64,000 bases of DNA from Terriglobia bacterium (GCA_020073545.1 JAIQEZ010000005.1:1-64000); one strand, 5' to 3'. Shown: positions 36,220 to 47,792, counted from the first letter of the stretch. Numbers and translations are program-made. Notes: generated by a model not told the origin, from the letters alone.

Positions 36220-37455
36220 TTAGGAGCCGGGCGGCCCGCACAGTTCCAGGATTTCCGCGTCGGTCAGCAGGCGGTCCGTGTGTTTGGCGTGGGCAAAGAT
36301 TTTCTCCACCAGCTCCGGCCGGGCGGGAATGCCGCGCTTTTCCAGCCAATGAATCACGTTGGACTTGCCGCTCAAGGGGCCGATCTCGATCTTTTGCTCC
36401 AACCCAAACCAATGCGAGGGCACGCCGGAATAGACCTGGTTGGCCAGCTCGACGTCGTGCTTCTTGAAGGCCTTGATGACGGCAGCCGCATGGACGCCCG
36501 TAGCGGTACGAAACGCATCCGAACCCACCACGGGGTAGTTGGGCGGAATCGGCACGCCGACCGCTTCCGAAACGGCCTCGCAGTACTCTTTCAGCCTCGT
36601 CAGGTCACGCTCGATGGCGCCTATCAGCTTAAGGTTGACGAGCAGTTGGTCCATAGGCGTGTTGCCCACGCGCTCACCGACTCCGAGCGCGGCGCCATGT
36701 ACCTGGTCGGCGCCGGCGGCCAGGGCCGCCAGCGAATTGGCGACGCCCAAGCCGCGGTCAGAGTGGCCGTGCCAGTCAATGCGCACCTTCGCGCCGGTGG
36801 GCTTGACCACTTCCTCGCGCACAAAGCGCACCAGGGCTTGGGCGCCGCGCGGCGTCGCATGGCCGACGGTGTCGCAGACCACGATGGCGCGCGCCCCGCA
36901 CTCGATCGCCGTGGTGTAAAGCTCCTTGATGACCTCGGGGCGAGCGCGCGTGGTGTCTTCGGTCACGTACATGCAAGGCAGGCCCAGACGCACCACGTAC
37001 TTTACGGCCTGCTCGGTGGTGCGGAGCAGGAAGTCGAGCGTCCAATCTTCCGCGTACTGGCGGATGGGGCTGGAACCGAGAAACGTGGCGGCTTCGATTT
37101 CAACCCCCGTGGCTTCGACCACGTCGGCAATGGGGTGGATGTCGGACTCGACGGTGCGCGCCGCGCAGTTAGGGCGAATGCGCAACTTGGCGCTGGCGAT
37201 TTCGTGGGCCAGCCGCAGGACGTCTTCCTTGGCGCGCGGACCCGCCCCGGGCAAGCCCAGGTTGACGGAATCAATCCCCAGCGCTTCCATCAAGTGGAGG
37301 ATGCGGACCTTCTTTTCGATGGGAGGGTCGAGGACGGAGGGTGATTGCAGGCCGTCGCGCAGCGTCTCATCGTCAAGCCTGGGCGGGGCCACCGCAGTCC
37401 ATTCCGGGCCGTCCTCCCGATTCCAGTCGTAGATGAGATCGCTTTTGGAACTCAT
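36220..37455 (-). CDS. LeuA-like synthase (HMGL/isopropylmalate synthase family)
   Basis: A 411-residue pyruvate-carboxyltransferase barrel. The active-site strand reads 'LDDETLRDGLQS' and the metal site 'IDWHGHSDRGLGVANSL', followed by 'GERVGNTPMDQLLV'. It lacks the C-terminal LeuA allosteric domain of full-size isopropylmalate synthase, so it may be a homocitrate-, citramalate- or isopropylmalate-type enzyme without that feedback module. The ATG before 'SSKSDLIYDWN' is preferred to one 57 bases earlier. It precedes the transporter on the same strand. Confidence 0.85.
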   Translation of the reverse strand: MSSKSDLIYDWNREDGPEWTAVAPPRLDDETLRDGLQSPSVLDPPIEKKVRILHLMEALGIDSVNLGLPGAGPRAKEDVLRLAHEIASAKLRIRPNCAARTVESDIHPIADVVEATGVEIEAATFLGSSPIRQYAEDWTLDFLLRTTEQAVKYVVRLGLPCMYVTEDTTRARPEVIKELYTTAIECGARAIVVCDTVGHATPRGAQALVRFVREEVVKPTGAKVRIDWHGHSDRGLGVANSLAALAAGADQVHGAALGVGERVGNTPMDQLLVNLKLIGAIERDLTRLKEYCEAVSEAVGVPIPPNYPVVGSDAFRTATGVHAAAVIKAFKKHDVELANQVYSGVPSHWFGLEQKIEIGPLSGKSNVIHWLEKRGIPARPELVEKIFAHAKHTDRLLTDAEILELCGPPGS

Positions 37456-37512
37456 GTGGGGCTTCGACGTTCCCTGCCCGATGGGGCGGCGGCCCGCGAG
37501 GCGCGTGCCCAC

Positions 37513-37824
37513 CTATTTGGGGTTTTTGCCCTGAAAATCGCCCCAAAGGTTTACCGGATGAAGCTGAAACTTCTGGCCTGCGGTCGAGCGATCGGTCGCG
37601 ACGGGACGATAAAGGGTATGGCAGCGTTCACAACGGTAGACCTCGGCATTCTTGCCAAACTCCTTCACGGCCGCTGCTTCTTCCTCGCTGCAAGTGAGCC
37701 TCAGCGGATGGTAGTAATACCAGCGCTTCAGGTGCCCGCAACACAATTCGCCCTTGGCGTCCTTCTCGTCGCAGGCGCGCTGCCCGGGCTTCTTCTCTTT
37801 GACCTTCAAGTCTGCGGTGCTCAC
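37513..37824 (-). CDS. Small Cys-rich protein
   Basis: About 103 residues of unknown family. Cys residues fall as 'CDEKDAKGELCCGHLKRWYY' near the start and 'YRCERCHTLYRP' (a CxxC knuckle) near the middle, which suggests zinc or metal binding. A GTG is chosen because AGGAG lies 9 bases upstream; a longer frame from 37899 adds 25 residues without support. It lies just upstream of the LeuA-like gene on the same strand. Confidence 0.6.
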   Translation of the reverse strand: MSTADLKVKEKKPGQRACDEKDAKGELCCGHLKRWYYYHPLRLTCSEEEAAAVKEFGKNAEVYRCERCHTLYRPVATDRSTAGQKFQLHPVNLWGDFQGKNPK

Positions 37825-37964
37825 CGAGGAGTTCTCCTGTGAAACGCTGGATTCAAAACTTCCGTGCGCGAACCACCAGAACTTGGGAAGCGCGGGCAAC
37901 CGATCGACGTCGAGCTATTTTACTCGAAAGAAATCCAGGCCGCGAGGGGTTTAGGCAAAGCAAG

Positions 37965-38720
37965 TCAGGCGTATTCCACCTTTACTAGACAGAGGCCTTG
38001 CGCGGGCGCCGTGGGGCCAGCCTGCGTGCGATCGCGCGCAGCGAGAATGCGCGGCATGTCGCACGGCGCGAGCTTGCCTCGTCCCACCTCGATCAAAGTG
38101 CCCACCATGTTCCGAACCATGTGGCGGAGAAATCCGTTGCCGGTCACCTCGTACACCGGCATGGAAGTGCGCGGCCGCCAGACAAGCCGCGATCGAAAGA
38201 TAACCCGAACCATGGATTGGATCTCTTCGTCGTCTTGCCCGTCCGCGCCCGCGAAAGAGGTGAAATCGTGCTCACCTTGAAAGAACTGCGCCGCCTGCGC
38301 CATACGCGCTCGATCCAAAGGGTAGGGATGGTGGCTAACGAAACGGCACAAAAACGGCGAGCAGAGCGGCGTCTGCAAAATCCGATACCGGTAAGTCTTC
38401 GATCGCACATCATAACGGGCGTGAAAGGTCGGCGCCACCTCGTCCGCGGCCTTGACGCGCACCGTCGGGGGAAGCAAATCATTGAGCGCCTTGACGAGAT
38501 TCGGGCAAGGGATGGAGGAGACGGTTTGGAAATTGGCGACCTGATGCAAAGCGTGCACGCCGGCGTCGGTTCGTCCCGAGCCGTATACCTGCGCCGAGGC
38601 GCCCGTCAGCTTCTGAATGGCCTCTTCAAGGCACCCCTGGATAGTGGGAACGGCAGGCTGGCGTTGCCAGCCATGGAAGTCCGTTCCGTCATAGGCAAGA
38701 ACCAAGCGAATATTGCGCAT
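37965..38720 (-). CDS. truA: tRNA pseudouridine(38-40) synthase TruA
   Basis: A 251-residue enzyme that isomerises U38-U40 in tRNA anticodon arms. The catalytic Asp52 lies in 'GSGRTDAGVHA'; 'YDGTDFHGWQRQP' and 'NGFLRHMVRNMVGTLIEVG' are also typical. The start 'MRNIRLVLAYDG' is preferred to an upstream ATG that adds nine residues. Confidence 0.95.
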   Translation of the reverse strand: MRNIRLVLAYDGTDFHGWQRQPAVPTIQGCLEEAIQKLTGASAQVYGSGRTDAGVHALHQVANFQTVSSIPCPNLVKALNDLLPPTVRVKAADEVAPTFHARYDVRSKTYRYRILQTPLCSPFLCRFVSHHPYPLDRARMAQAAQFFQGEHDFTSFAGADGQDDEEIQSMVRVIFRSRLVWRPRTSMPVYEVTGNGFLRHMVRNMVGTLIEVGRGKLAPCDMPRILAARDRTQAGPTAPAQGLCLVKVEYA

Positions 38721-38747
38721 GGCGCGGCCAGTTGCCCAGGAGGGCAA

Positions 38748-39331
38748 AACTCGTTGCTAACTTATACTGCCCAGCAGCCGGAACACAACCGGGAATCTCT
38801 GGACGGTGTTCGCTCTCGAATCGACGAATCCCATAAGCGAACACGGAAATGCAGCTAGGGCGGGCGGAGTCGGCGCAACTCATTGTGGGGATGAGAGAAA
38901 CTTTGCCTCTCGCCAGGCAAGCAAAGTGCGTACAGGGAAAGTGAGATTAAATCAGGCTGGAGGGTTCCACAAAGCCCGGGCTGTCGCCTGGGGCTTGAGG
39001 TTGTCTCCTCGGCAGGCGGATGATAAACTCTCCGCTTCTGCATTTGAATGCGCCGATCATTTGGCCTGTGTATTCTTTGGACATCGTACAAGGGGAGGAC
39101 AAACCCGGTCAGCGTCCGCTGAAGACAAGTCGGCACGCGAGTAGTTCGCATTTTGACGAACCTACGTGTGTGCCGACCGGGAAAAAGGCACCGCCCGCTC
39201 ACCGGGCACTCAGGAATAGGAAACACCGGCGGCTGCTGACGTTCTGTGAAACTTTGCGTCCAACCATTGCGTAATACCCGGTAGTGAAGATGATTAGAGG
39301 AATATTCTGTTCGAGGGGAGAAGGACATTCG
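38748..39331. other. Intergenic region between truA and the TolC-like gene
   Basis: No credible gene. GTGTTCGCT (38806-38814) and AGCGAACAC (38836-38844) form a 9-bp hairpin. Otherwise the roughly 580 bases show no recognisable element. Confidence 0.4.
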
Positions 39332-41332
39332 ATGAAGCCTTACTGTCAACGCCTCGTCGCCTTCATGTTCGTCGTAAGCACTCTTGCAGTCGGGCCGTAC
39401 CTCTGTGCGCAGGAGGCTAAGCCCGCGCAAGAAACCGCTCCGCCACAGACCCCGGCTAGGAGTTTCGCCAACACGCGGTGGTTTCCTACGGTTTGGGAAC
39501 CTTATGGCAGTCCCATGGTTCCTGAGCCCAAAATGAGCAACTCAGAACGCTTGCGCTCGTTGATCAGCGACGGCAAGCTGCACCTTTCAATCGAGGATGC
39601 CATTGCCCTGGCGCTGGAGAACAATCTGGACATCGCCGTGTCGCGATACAGCCTGAGCTACGCACAAACGGACGTGCTGCGCACCCAAGGCGGCGGTGCC
39701 GCGCGCGGATTCTCCGGATCATTCACCTCGGCAGCGTTGTTTGCCGGCGCCCTCGGCGGCGGCGTCAGTACCACCATCAGCGCAGGTGGAGGGCGAACCG
39801 GTGGGGCAACAGGCGGTGCCAGCGCAACGCCGTTGGGTGGCGGCACTTTTGATCCTACCGCCTTCTTCTCCATGGGCTGGGACCGAAACACCACACCCTT
39901 AGGCACCTCCGTCGTCACAGGAGTTCCCTACGTCACTTCCCAGGGGACGAACTACTTCACGGGCATCAACCAAACCTTTCAGACCGGCACCAGTTACGAA
40001 GTCGTCTTGGGAGGCGCGCGAGGGACCTCAACTTCCCTAACTCAGGTCTTTAATCCATTTGTAAATACCTTCATGGCCGTCGGGTTCACCCAACCTCTGC
40101 TTAATGGGTTCGGCCGCCGAGCAAACGCAACGCAGATTCGCATCGCCAGAAATGACCTCAAGGTTGCGGACGCAGTCTTCCGTCAACAGGTGATCACCAC
40201 CGTCGCTCAGGTTCTGAATCTTTACTGGGATTACCTTTCTTTCAAGGAGAACGTGGGGGTAGCCGAGCAGGCGCTCGCTTATTCCCAAAAGCTTCTGTCC
40301 GATAACAAGCGGCAGGTTGAGATCGGGACCCTCGCCCCGATTGAAGTGGTGCGGGCGGAATCAGAAGTCGCCTCCGATCAACAGAAGCTGATTGTCGCCC
40401 AGACCAGTCTGCAACAGCAGGCGGAGCTGATCAAGACGGCTCTGGCGAGGAAAGTAGACGGCGAACTGATGAGCGCGCAGCTTGACGCGGTGGACAAGCT
40501 CCCCGAGCCGAGGCCTGACGATATTCCGCTCCTGGAGGAAGCGCTCAAAGTGGCTCTTGCCAACCGGCCCGAGATCGAACAGACCGAACTGAAATTTCGC
40601 GACCAGGACTACACGATTCAGGCTCGGCGTAATTCGCTGCTGCCTACGTTGAACGTTTTCGCCACCTACATTGCGAGTGGTCTGTCAGGGAACCAAGCCT
40701 TGTGTCCGCCAGGAGATATTGCCCTGGCCGCAGCGTGTCAGACGACGACCGGGACGTTGGTTCCACCTCTAAGCATTCCCAGCAACGGCGTTTCTCAGGC
40801 TCTCACCCAGACCATCCAGGGGCATTACCCGGACTATTCCTTTGGCGTCAACCTCTCGATTCCGATTCGCAACCGATCTGCACAAGCCGACGCGGCACGC
40901 GCCCTCCTGGAACGTCGCCAGCTCGAAACCCAATTGCAGCAATACAAAAACAACATAGCTCAGCAGGTGCGCAATGCGGAGATCGGCGTCATCCAGGCCA
41001 AAGCCCAGATTGAGGCGGCCCGCAAGGCCGTGACCCTAGCCAAGCAAACACTCGACGCCGAGCAGAAGAAATTCCAGTTGGGCGAGTCCACCGTCTTCCT
41101 GGTCATTCAGGCGCAGCGTGATCTGTCCACGGCAGAGGGCAACGAAGTTGCCGCGCGTTCGACTTACGCCAAAGCCTTCACAGAGTTCCAGAAGCAAACG
41201 GCCACAATCCTCAAACAGTACCACGTGGAGATGAGCGACGCGGTGTCCGGCCACGTCGTGCACTCGCCCAACATTCCCGGCACGGCCGAAACCCCCATTC
41301 CCGAGAAGCCTGCCGCACCCCCGCAGGGGTAG
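39332..41332 (+). CDS. TolC-family outer-membrane efflux protein
   Basis: About 666 residues with a signal peptide ('LVAFMFVVSTLAVGPYLCAQ'). Two OEP domains are recognisable: 'SIEDAIALALENNLDIAVSR' starts the first, and 'LEEALKVALANRPEIEQTEL' starts the second. It is longer than E. coli TolC owing to Gly/Ala-rich insertions near residues 125-180 and a loop near 465-500. The start is taken at 'MKPYCQRL' with GGGGAGAAGG upstream. No adjacent RND or MFP partner is present, so its pump is encoded elsewhere. Confidence 0.88.
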   Translation: MKPYCQRLVAFMFVVSTLAVGPYLCAQEAKPAQETAPPQTPARSFANTRWFPTVWEPYGSPMVPEPKMSNSERLRSLISDGKLHLSIEDAIALALENNLDIAVSRYSLSYAQTDVLRTQGGGAARGFSGSFTSAALFAGALGGGVSTTISAGGGRTGGATGGASATPLGGGTFDPTAFFSMGWDRNTTPLGTSVVTGVPYVTSQGTNYFTGINQTFQTGTSYEVVLGGARGTSTSLTQVFNPFVNTFMAVGFTQPLLNGFGRRANATQIRIARNDLKVADAVFRQQVITTVAQVLNLYWDYLSFKENVGVAEQALAYSQKLLSDNKRQVEIGTLAPIEVVRAESEVASDQQKLIVAQTSLQQQAELIKTALARKVDGELMSAQLDAVDKLPEPRPDDIPLLEEALKVALANRPEIEQTELKFRDQDYTIQARRNSLLPTLNVFATYIASGLSGNQALCPPGDIALAAACQTTTGTLVPPLSIPSNGVSQALTQTIQGHYPDYSFGVNLSIPIRNRSAQADAARALLERRQLETQLQQYKNNIAQQVRNAEIGVIQAKAQIEAARKAVTLAKQTLDAEQKKFQLGESTVFLVIQAQRDLSTAEGNEVAARSTYAKAFTEFQKQTATILKQYHVEMSDAVSGHVVHSPNIPGTAETPIPEKPAAPPQG

Positions 41333-41453
41333 GAAAGACAATTTAGAGGCGAACGGCGTTCGACCCTCCTCGGGGTGAGCGCCGCTCGCGCCTACTTCAC
41401 ACCAGCCAGTTCCGTGGTCCCGCGTTTGACTTTGAAACTAGCCCTGCACTAAC

Positions 41454-43187
<1,734 letters not shown>

Positions 43188-43305
43188 GCTGGAATTCTAA
43201 CTTCTGAATTATGAATTATGAAAACAGCAGCGGATGATCGCTGCTTAGCAGCCCGCGCGGAGGTAGACTTTACCCTTTGTAGTTCGTATTCAGAATTCAT
43301 AATTT

Positions 43306-43719
43306 ATGATGACCGAACCTCGAATTCGTGTGCTAGTTGCCAAGCCCGGGTTGGACGGGCACGACCGCGGAGCCAAAATTGTGGCGCGCGCGCTTCGTGA
43401 CGCCGGCATGGAAGTCATCTACACCGGTCTGCGGCAGACGCCGGAGCAGATCGCGAGCGCCGCGCTGCAGGAGGATGTGGATGCCATCGGAATCTCGATT
43501 CTGTCCGGCGCTCACAACACCATCATTCCCCGGATCTGCGAATTGCTCCGCTCGCAAGGCACGGAGGACGTCCTCCTGGTCGTGGGAGGAATTATCCCGG
43601 ATGAGGATATCGCCGGGCTAAAACAGGCCGGGGTTGCGGAGGTGTTCCAGCCGGGCGCCTCAACGCAAGCTATTGTCGAGTTTGTCCGCAAGAACGTGAA
43701 AGGCGTGCCCACCGGATGA
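43306..43719 (+). CDS. Cobalamin-binding small subunit of methylmalonyl-CoA mutase
   Basis: A 137-residue B12-binding protein. 'GLDGHDRG' provides the DxHxxG motif (Asp17, His19, Gly22), and '[14 protein letters not shown]' and 'VGGIIPDED' are the other conserved blocks. It would bind adenosylcobalamin and dock on the large subunit. The intergenic region before it contains AT-rich repeat sequence ('GAATTATGAATTATG' type) and lacks a ribosome-binding site; the ATG at 43309 is an alternative. Confidence 0.92.
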   Translation: MMTEPRIRVLVAKPGLDGHDRGAKIVARALRDAGMEVIYTGLRQTPEQIASAALQEDVDAIGISILSGAHNTIIPRICELLRSQGTEDVLLVVGGIIPDEDIAGLKQAGVAEVFQPGASTQAIVEFVRKNVKGVPTG

Positions 43720-43786
43720 ATTCACCGGAGCTCTAAGGGCAGGCGACCTGAAGGCCGTTCTCTTAATCGGTCGCTGCTATCATCCC

Positions 43787-44404
43787 ATGGAACTCTCCAG
43801 CCATGATTCGGTAGCCGTGCTGGCGTTTCCGCCGACGGCGGGGTATCCGCGCCTGACGCGAGCGGTCCTGCAGGACCTGGATGAACTCCTCGAAGAGGTC
43901 AAGTACGCAGGACTGTTCAGCGGAGTCGTGATCGCCTCTAACCCAAGCTCATTTTCCACCGGCGCTGATATCGAAGAGGTCGCGGCGGTGGAAGGGGCGG
44001 GAGCGCGGCAATTCGCCGAGCTTGGGCAAAGCACCTGTCGTCGAATTGAGAATTTCCCCTTCCCCGTGGTCGCCGCCATCCGAGGTTACTGTCTGGGAGG
44101 AGGGCTGGACCTGGCGGTTGCCTGTCATGGCCGCGTAGCGACCTACGACGCCTCGTTTGGACACCCGGGAGTCGCGCTGGGTTTGATGACCGGCTGGGGC
44201 GGCACGCAACGATTGCCGCGTCTGGTGGGCAAATCCTCCGCTCTCCAGATGCTGCTCACGGGCGATCGTATTCCCGCCACTCAGGCTTTGACCATGGGGT
44301 TGGTTGACGAACTTGTCTCCTCGCGGGACCTGGTCAGTCAAGCAGCAAAACGGGCCCAGGCGTTGCGGGTTGTTCCCCCAGCGCGCGCGAAGTCGGGCCA
44401 TTAA
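43787..44404 (+). CDS. Enoyl-CoA hydratase/isomerase family protein (short)
   Basis: A 205-residue crotonase-fold protein. 'GYCLGGGLDLAVACHGRVA' supplies the oxyanion-hole helix and 'GWGGTQRLPRLVG' the trimer core. It is about 50 residues shorter than normal at the C-terminus, where the helices that close the active site usually lie. A conserved catalytic Glu is not clear ('GVALGLMTGWGG'). It may be a modified or degraded member. It lies in the acyl-CoA cluster. Confidence 0.8.
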   Translation: MELSSHDSVAVLAFPPTAGYPRLTRAVLQDLDELLEEVKYAGLFSGVVIASNPSSFSTGADIEEVAAVEGAGARQFAELGQSTCRRIENFPFPVVAAIRGYCLGGGLDLAVACHGRVATYDASFGHPGVALGLMTGWGGTQRLPRLVGKSSALQMLLTGDRIPATQALTMGLVDELVSSRDLVSQAAKRAQALRVVPPARAKSGH

Positions 44405-44485
44405 CGTGTTGGGATCAGCAATTCCCTGTAGTTGGACATCGACCCTGACCCACATGGCGTGGCCAGATCACGACCATCAGGAAGA

Positions 44486-44905
44486 ATGCTCGAAAGCGAA
44501 AACCCCGGAACCACACTCTCAAAACGGGCCGCGCGCCGGATCATTCAACGCGCGTTTGTATTGACAGGACGAGATAAGAGCGTGCGGCAGCACCTTCGCA
44601 CAGCGCAGCTCGCGACCCTCTGGGTCCTGGAGGACTGGGACTTGGCCTGGACCGTCTCCCTCCATCGCGGAAGGTTGGAAGTGGCGCGGCGTCCGGCGAA
44701 GCATCCGGACGTCACTTTGTCGTGGCCCACCGCCGAGGAATTCTTCCATCAAGCCGAGCGCGTGGGGGACGGCGCCGTGCAGGTCCACATCCTTCCTGCG
44801 CAGGAACATCCACGGTTCTTCCAACCACTGCTGAGAGGGTTTTTCACTGCCCTCCGCCACGTCCTCAGCAACCCCGTGGATGACCAGGGCGTGAGCCTGC
44901 TCTGA
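44486..44905 (+). CDS. SCP2-like lipid-carrier domain protein
   Basis: About 139 residues. The pattern 'DWDLAWTVSLHRGRLEVARR' followed by 'HPDVTLSWPTAEEFF' resembles the SCP2 sterol-carrier fold (strand pair, then 'pda.l..d.e.fl'). The match is weak. The start at 'MLESENPG' is chosen from AGGAAG just upstream; a TTG 54 bases earlier also exists. Its place among acyl-CoA genes supports a role in fatty-acyl handling. Confidence 0.5.
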   Translation: MLESENPGTTLSKRAARRIIQRAFVLTGRDKSVRQHLRTAQLATLWVLEDWDLAWTVSLHRGRLEVARRPAKHPDVTLSWPTAEEFFHQAERVGDGAVQVHILPAQEHPRFFQPLLRGFFTALRHVLSNPVDDQGVSLL

Positions 44906-44989
44906 TCGTGCCGGCAGAGTTTGCGAAATCGTCGTTTTGCTATAGACTGCGTGGGAAGGAACCACCTTACTTTGCGGAAGAAAGCGAAT

Positions 44990-45433
44990 ATGGATTCTGA
45001 ACGCACCTGGACAGCCACAACCCTGCGCGTCCGTTACGCGGAGACGGATCAGATGGGGGTGGTCTACTACGCGAATTTCCTGGTTTGGTTTGAAATCGGA
45101 CGTACAGACTTCTGCCGCCAGCACGGTTTCGCTTACCGCGAAATGGAGCAGCAGGACGGGCTGTATATTATGGTGGCGGAGGCGCGCTGCCGGTACAAAG
45201 CCCCGGCCCGTTACGACGACGATATCCTCGTCCGCACCTGTCTAAAGGAAGTCCGCCGGCGCGTCCTGGTTTTCGGATACGAGATCTACCGGCAAGCCAA
45301 CGATGAACTTCTGGCAGAAGGTGAAACGGTGCACGTGATCACCGACCGCGACGGACGTCCGCGTGCCCTGCCCGACAAGTACCGGGACCTGTTCTTGTCG
45401 GGGGTGAAGGCGAGCGGACCCAGCGCGCCTTGA
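44990..45433 (+). CDS. Acyl-CoA thioesterase (YbgC/FadM-type hotdog fold)
   Basis: A 147-residue hotdog-fold thioesterase. The signature 'VRYAETDQMGVVYYANF' contains the catalytic Asp, and 'RTDFCRQHGFAYREME' follows. It would hydrolyse short or aromatic acyl-CoAs. The start follows GGAAGAAAG by a few bases; a longer frame adds 23 residues without family match. Confidence 0.9.
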   Translation: MDSERTWTATTLRVRYAETDQMGVVYYANFLVWFEIGRTDFCRQHGFAYREMEQQDGLYIMVAEARCRYKAPARYDDDILVRTCLKEVRRRVLVFGYEIYRQANDELLAEGETVHVITDRDGRPRALPDKYRDLFLSGVKASGPSAP

Positions 45434-45477
45434 ACTGGCCACGAAGGCTAGAGTCTTCGTTCGCACCGAAGGATTCC

Positions 45478-47004
45478 ATGCCGCGCACAATACTCCTCGA
45501 CGGCCAGCGACTCGCGCGCCGCGATTTCTACGCGGTCGTGCTCCGCAATCATCGCGTTGGCTTGTCCCGGCGGGCGCGTCGTGCCATGGAGAAGTCCCGT
45601 GCCTGGGTCGAGAAGATCATCGCGGAAAAACAAGTGGTCTACGGCGTGACCACGGGCGTCGGAAGCCTTTCTACGGAACGCATCGATCCTGTCGAAGCAC
45701 GCGAACTGCAACTGAACGTGGTTCGCAGCCACTCCTGCGGTGTGGGGGAACCTCTGGGCGTCCCGGAGACTCGCGGCCTGCTCCTGCTGCGGGCCAATAC
45801 GCTGGCGCTGGGCCTTTCCGGCGTACGGCCTCGCATCGCCGAGATGTTGTGCGCGTTCCTGAATCATGGCGTCCACCCCGTTGTCCCCCAACGTGGCTCC
45901 GTGGGCGCGAGTGGCGACCTGGCGCCGCTCGCCCACGTGGCGTTGGCACTCGTCGGCGAGGGCGAGGTTTTCCTGGAAGACCGGCGCCTGCCCGCCGCGA
46001 TTGCTCTGAAGTCGCTGGGCATGAAGCCGCTCGTCCTGGAGGCTAAAGAAGGGCTCTCGCTCGTGAACGGCACACAGGCAATGCTCTCCGTGGGGCTCCT
46101 CGCCCTGCGGGACGCCGAGATTCTCGCCGATACCGCCGACGTCGCCGGAGCGCTGTCACTCGATGGCCTGCGCGGCTCGACGCGAGCTTTCGACCCCCGG
46201 CTGCACAAAGCCCGGCCTCATCCCGGGCAAATGATCTCGGCCCGCAACCTGACCCGGCTTAATCGAGGCAGCGCGATCAATAAATCGCATCAGGGTTGCT
46301 CGCGCGTTCAGGACGCATACAGCCTGCGCTGCATGCCGCAGGTGCATGGCGCGGTGCGCGATGCGCTCGGCTACGCGCGGCGGATCTTTGAGACGGAAAT
46401 GAATAGCGCCACGGATAATCCCTTGGTTTTCGCCCGTGAGGGTGAGGTGATCTCCGGCGGCAATTTTCACGGTCAACCGCTGGCGGTGGCGCTCGACCTC
46501 ATGGCGATCGCGCTGACCCAGCTCGGGGGCATTTCGGAGCGCCGCGTCGATCGCCTGGTGAATCCGCTCACTTCCGAACTTCCGGCCTTCCTCACCAAGT
46601 CGCCGGGTCTGGAATCGGGTCTCATGCTGGCGCAGGTAACTGCCGCCGCTTTGGCCTCCGAGAACAAGGTCCTGGCGCATCCGGCGTCTGTTGATTCCAT
46701 ACCCACCTCAGGGAACAAGGAAGATTTCGTAAGCATGGGCATGACCGCGGCGCTGAAGTTGCAGTCCGTCATCGCCAACGCCAGAGCCATCTTGGCCATT
46801 GAGCTGCTTTGCGCCTGCCAGGCTCTTGACTTGCTCTCACCGTTGGAGTCTGGCAAGCTGGCCGAGCGAGCCAGGGTGCTTGTCCGTAAGGTCTCACCGC
46901 GTATCGAGAAAGACCGGCCGCTGCACGCCGACATTGCCCGCGTCGCCAAGCTTGTTTCGATGGGCGCGCTTGCCGAGGTCATAGCACCCGGAAGCGATTT
47001 TTGA
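45478..47004 (+). CDS. hutH: Histidine ammonia-lyase
   Basis: A 508-residue HAL that deaminates histidine to urocanate. The Ala-Ser-Gly triad in 'GSVGASGDLAPL' (near residues 144-146) forms the MIO cofactor; 'YGVTTGVGSLS' and 'NGTQAMLSVGLLALRDA' are also typical. The ATG giving 'MPRTILLDGQ' is favoured over a TTG 48 bases upstream. No hutU, hutI or hutG lies alongside. It runs into the next gene with 7 bases between, so it may be part of a longer operon with the glycosyltransferases. Confidence 0.93.
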   Translation: MPRTILLDGQRLARRDFYAVVLRNHRVGLSRRARRAMEKSRAWVEKIIAEKQVVYGVTTGVGSLSTERIDPVEARELQLNVVRSHSCGVGEPLGVPETRGLLLLRANTLALGLSGVRPRIAEMLCAFLNHGVHPVVPQRGSVGASGDLAPLAHVALALVGEGEVFLEDRRLPAAIALKSLGMKPLVLEAKEGLSLVNGTQAMLSVGLLALRDAEILADTADVAGALSLDGLRGSTRAFDPRLHKARPHPGQMISARNLTRLNRGSAINKSHQGCSRVQDAYSLRCMPQVHGAVRDALGYARRIFETEMNSATDNPLVFAREGEVISGGNFHGQPLAVALDLMAIALTQLGGISERRVDRLVNPLTSELPAFLTKSPGLESGLMLAQVTAAALASENKVLAHPASVDSIPTSGNKEDFVSMGMTAALKLQSVIANARAILAIELLCACQALDLLSPLESGKLAERARVLVRKVSPRIEKDRPLHADIARVAKLVSMGALAEVIAPGSDF

Positions 47005-47011
47005 CCCCGCC

Positions 47012-47782
47012 ATGCCAGCCGTTTCCGCTACGATCATTGCGCATAACGAGGCCGCGAACATTGCCCGCGCCATTCGGTCGCTGGCCTGTGCGGACGAGGT
47101 GATCGTGGTGGACAGCGGGTCGACGGACGAGACGGCGGCCTTGGCCCGGTCGCTGGGCGCGCAGGTGATCACACACCCTTTCGAAGGCTTTACCGCGCAA
47201 AAGAATTTTGCCACCACCCAAGCTCACCACGACTGGATCCTGAGCCTCGATGCAGATGAAGAACTGGACTCGACCGCCCAGCAGGCGGTGGAGCAATGGA
47301 AGCGTTCGACGCCACACGCGAGCGGGTACCGGTTCGCGCGTCGCGCGCGCTACCTGGGCCGCTGGATTCGCCACTCGGGCTGGTATCCCGACTCCAAGTT
47401 GCGCCTTTTCGACCGCCGGTGCGGCCGGTGGCAGGGCGCCTACGTCCACGAATCCGTGGTGGTAGAGGGAGCGGTGGAGAAACTGCCGGGCGAGATTTTG
47501 CATTACACCTGCGATTCATTCGCCGAGCACCGCGCGCGCGTGGAGTTTTACACCGACCTGGCGGCTCGCGAAATGTTCGAGCGCCGCAGCGGACCTGGCC
47601 CCCTGGCGCGCGTTTTCGCTCCGGCCTGGGTCTGCTTGAGCTCTTATTTCTTTCGCCTGGGAATCCTGGATGGCTACCAAGGTCTCCTCATTGCCTGGAT
47701 GGCAGGGCGCACGGTGCAGCGCAAATACGTCAAATGGGCGAAGCTGGTCCGCAGTGAGGCAGCCGCCGGGCGAGGCGATTGA
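47012..47782 (+). CDS. Family 2 glycosyltransferase (LPS core-type)
   Basis: A 256-residue GT-A enzyme. 'SATIIAHNEAANIARAI' is the nucleotide-sugar start and 'WILSLDADEELD' holds the DxD motif. 'RRARYLGRWIRHSGWYPDSK' and 'ILHYTCDSFAEH' are typical of WaaE/KdtX-like core transferases. It likely acts at the cytoplasmic face in envelope glycan synthesis. It starts 7 bases after hutH and precedes a GT4 gene by 10 bases. Confidence 0.87.
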   Translation: MPAVSATIIAHNEAANIARAIRSLACADEVIVVDSGSTDETAALARSLGAQVITHPFEGFTAQKNFATTQAHHDWILSLDADEELDSTAQQAVEQWKRSTPHASGYRFARRARYLGRWIRHSGWYPDSKLRLFDRRCGRWQGAYVHESVVVEGAVEKLPGEILHYTCDSFAEHRARVEFYTDLAAREMFERRSGPGPLARVFAPAWVCLSSYFFRLGILDGYQGLLIAWMAGRTVQRKYVKWAKLVRSEAAAGRGD

Positions 47783-47792
47783 GAACGCAGGC

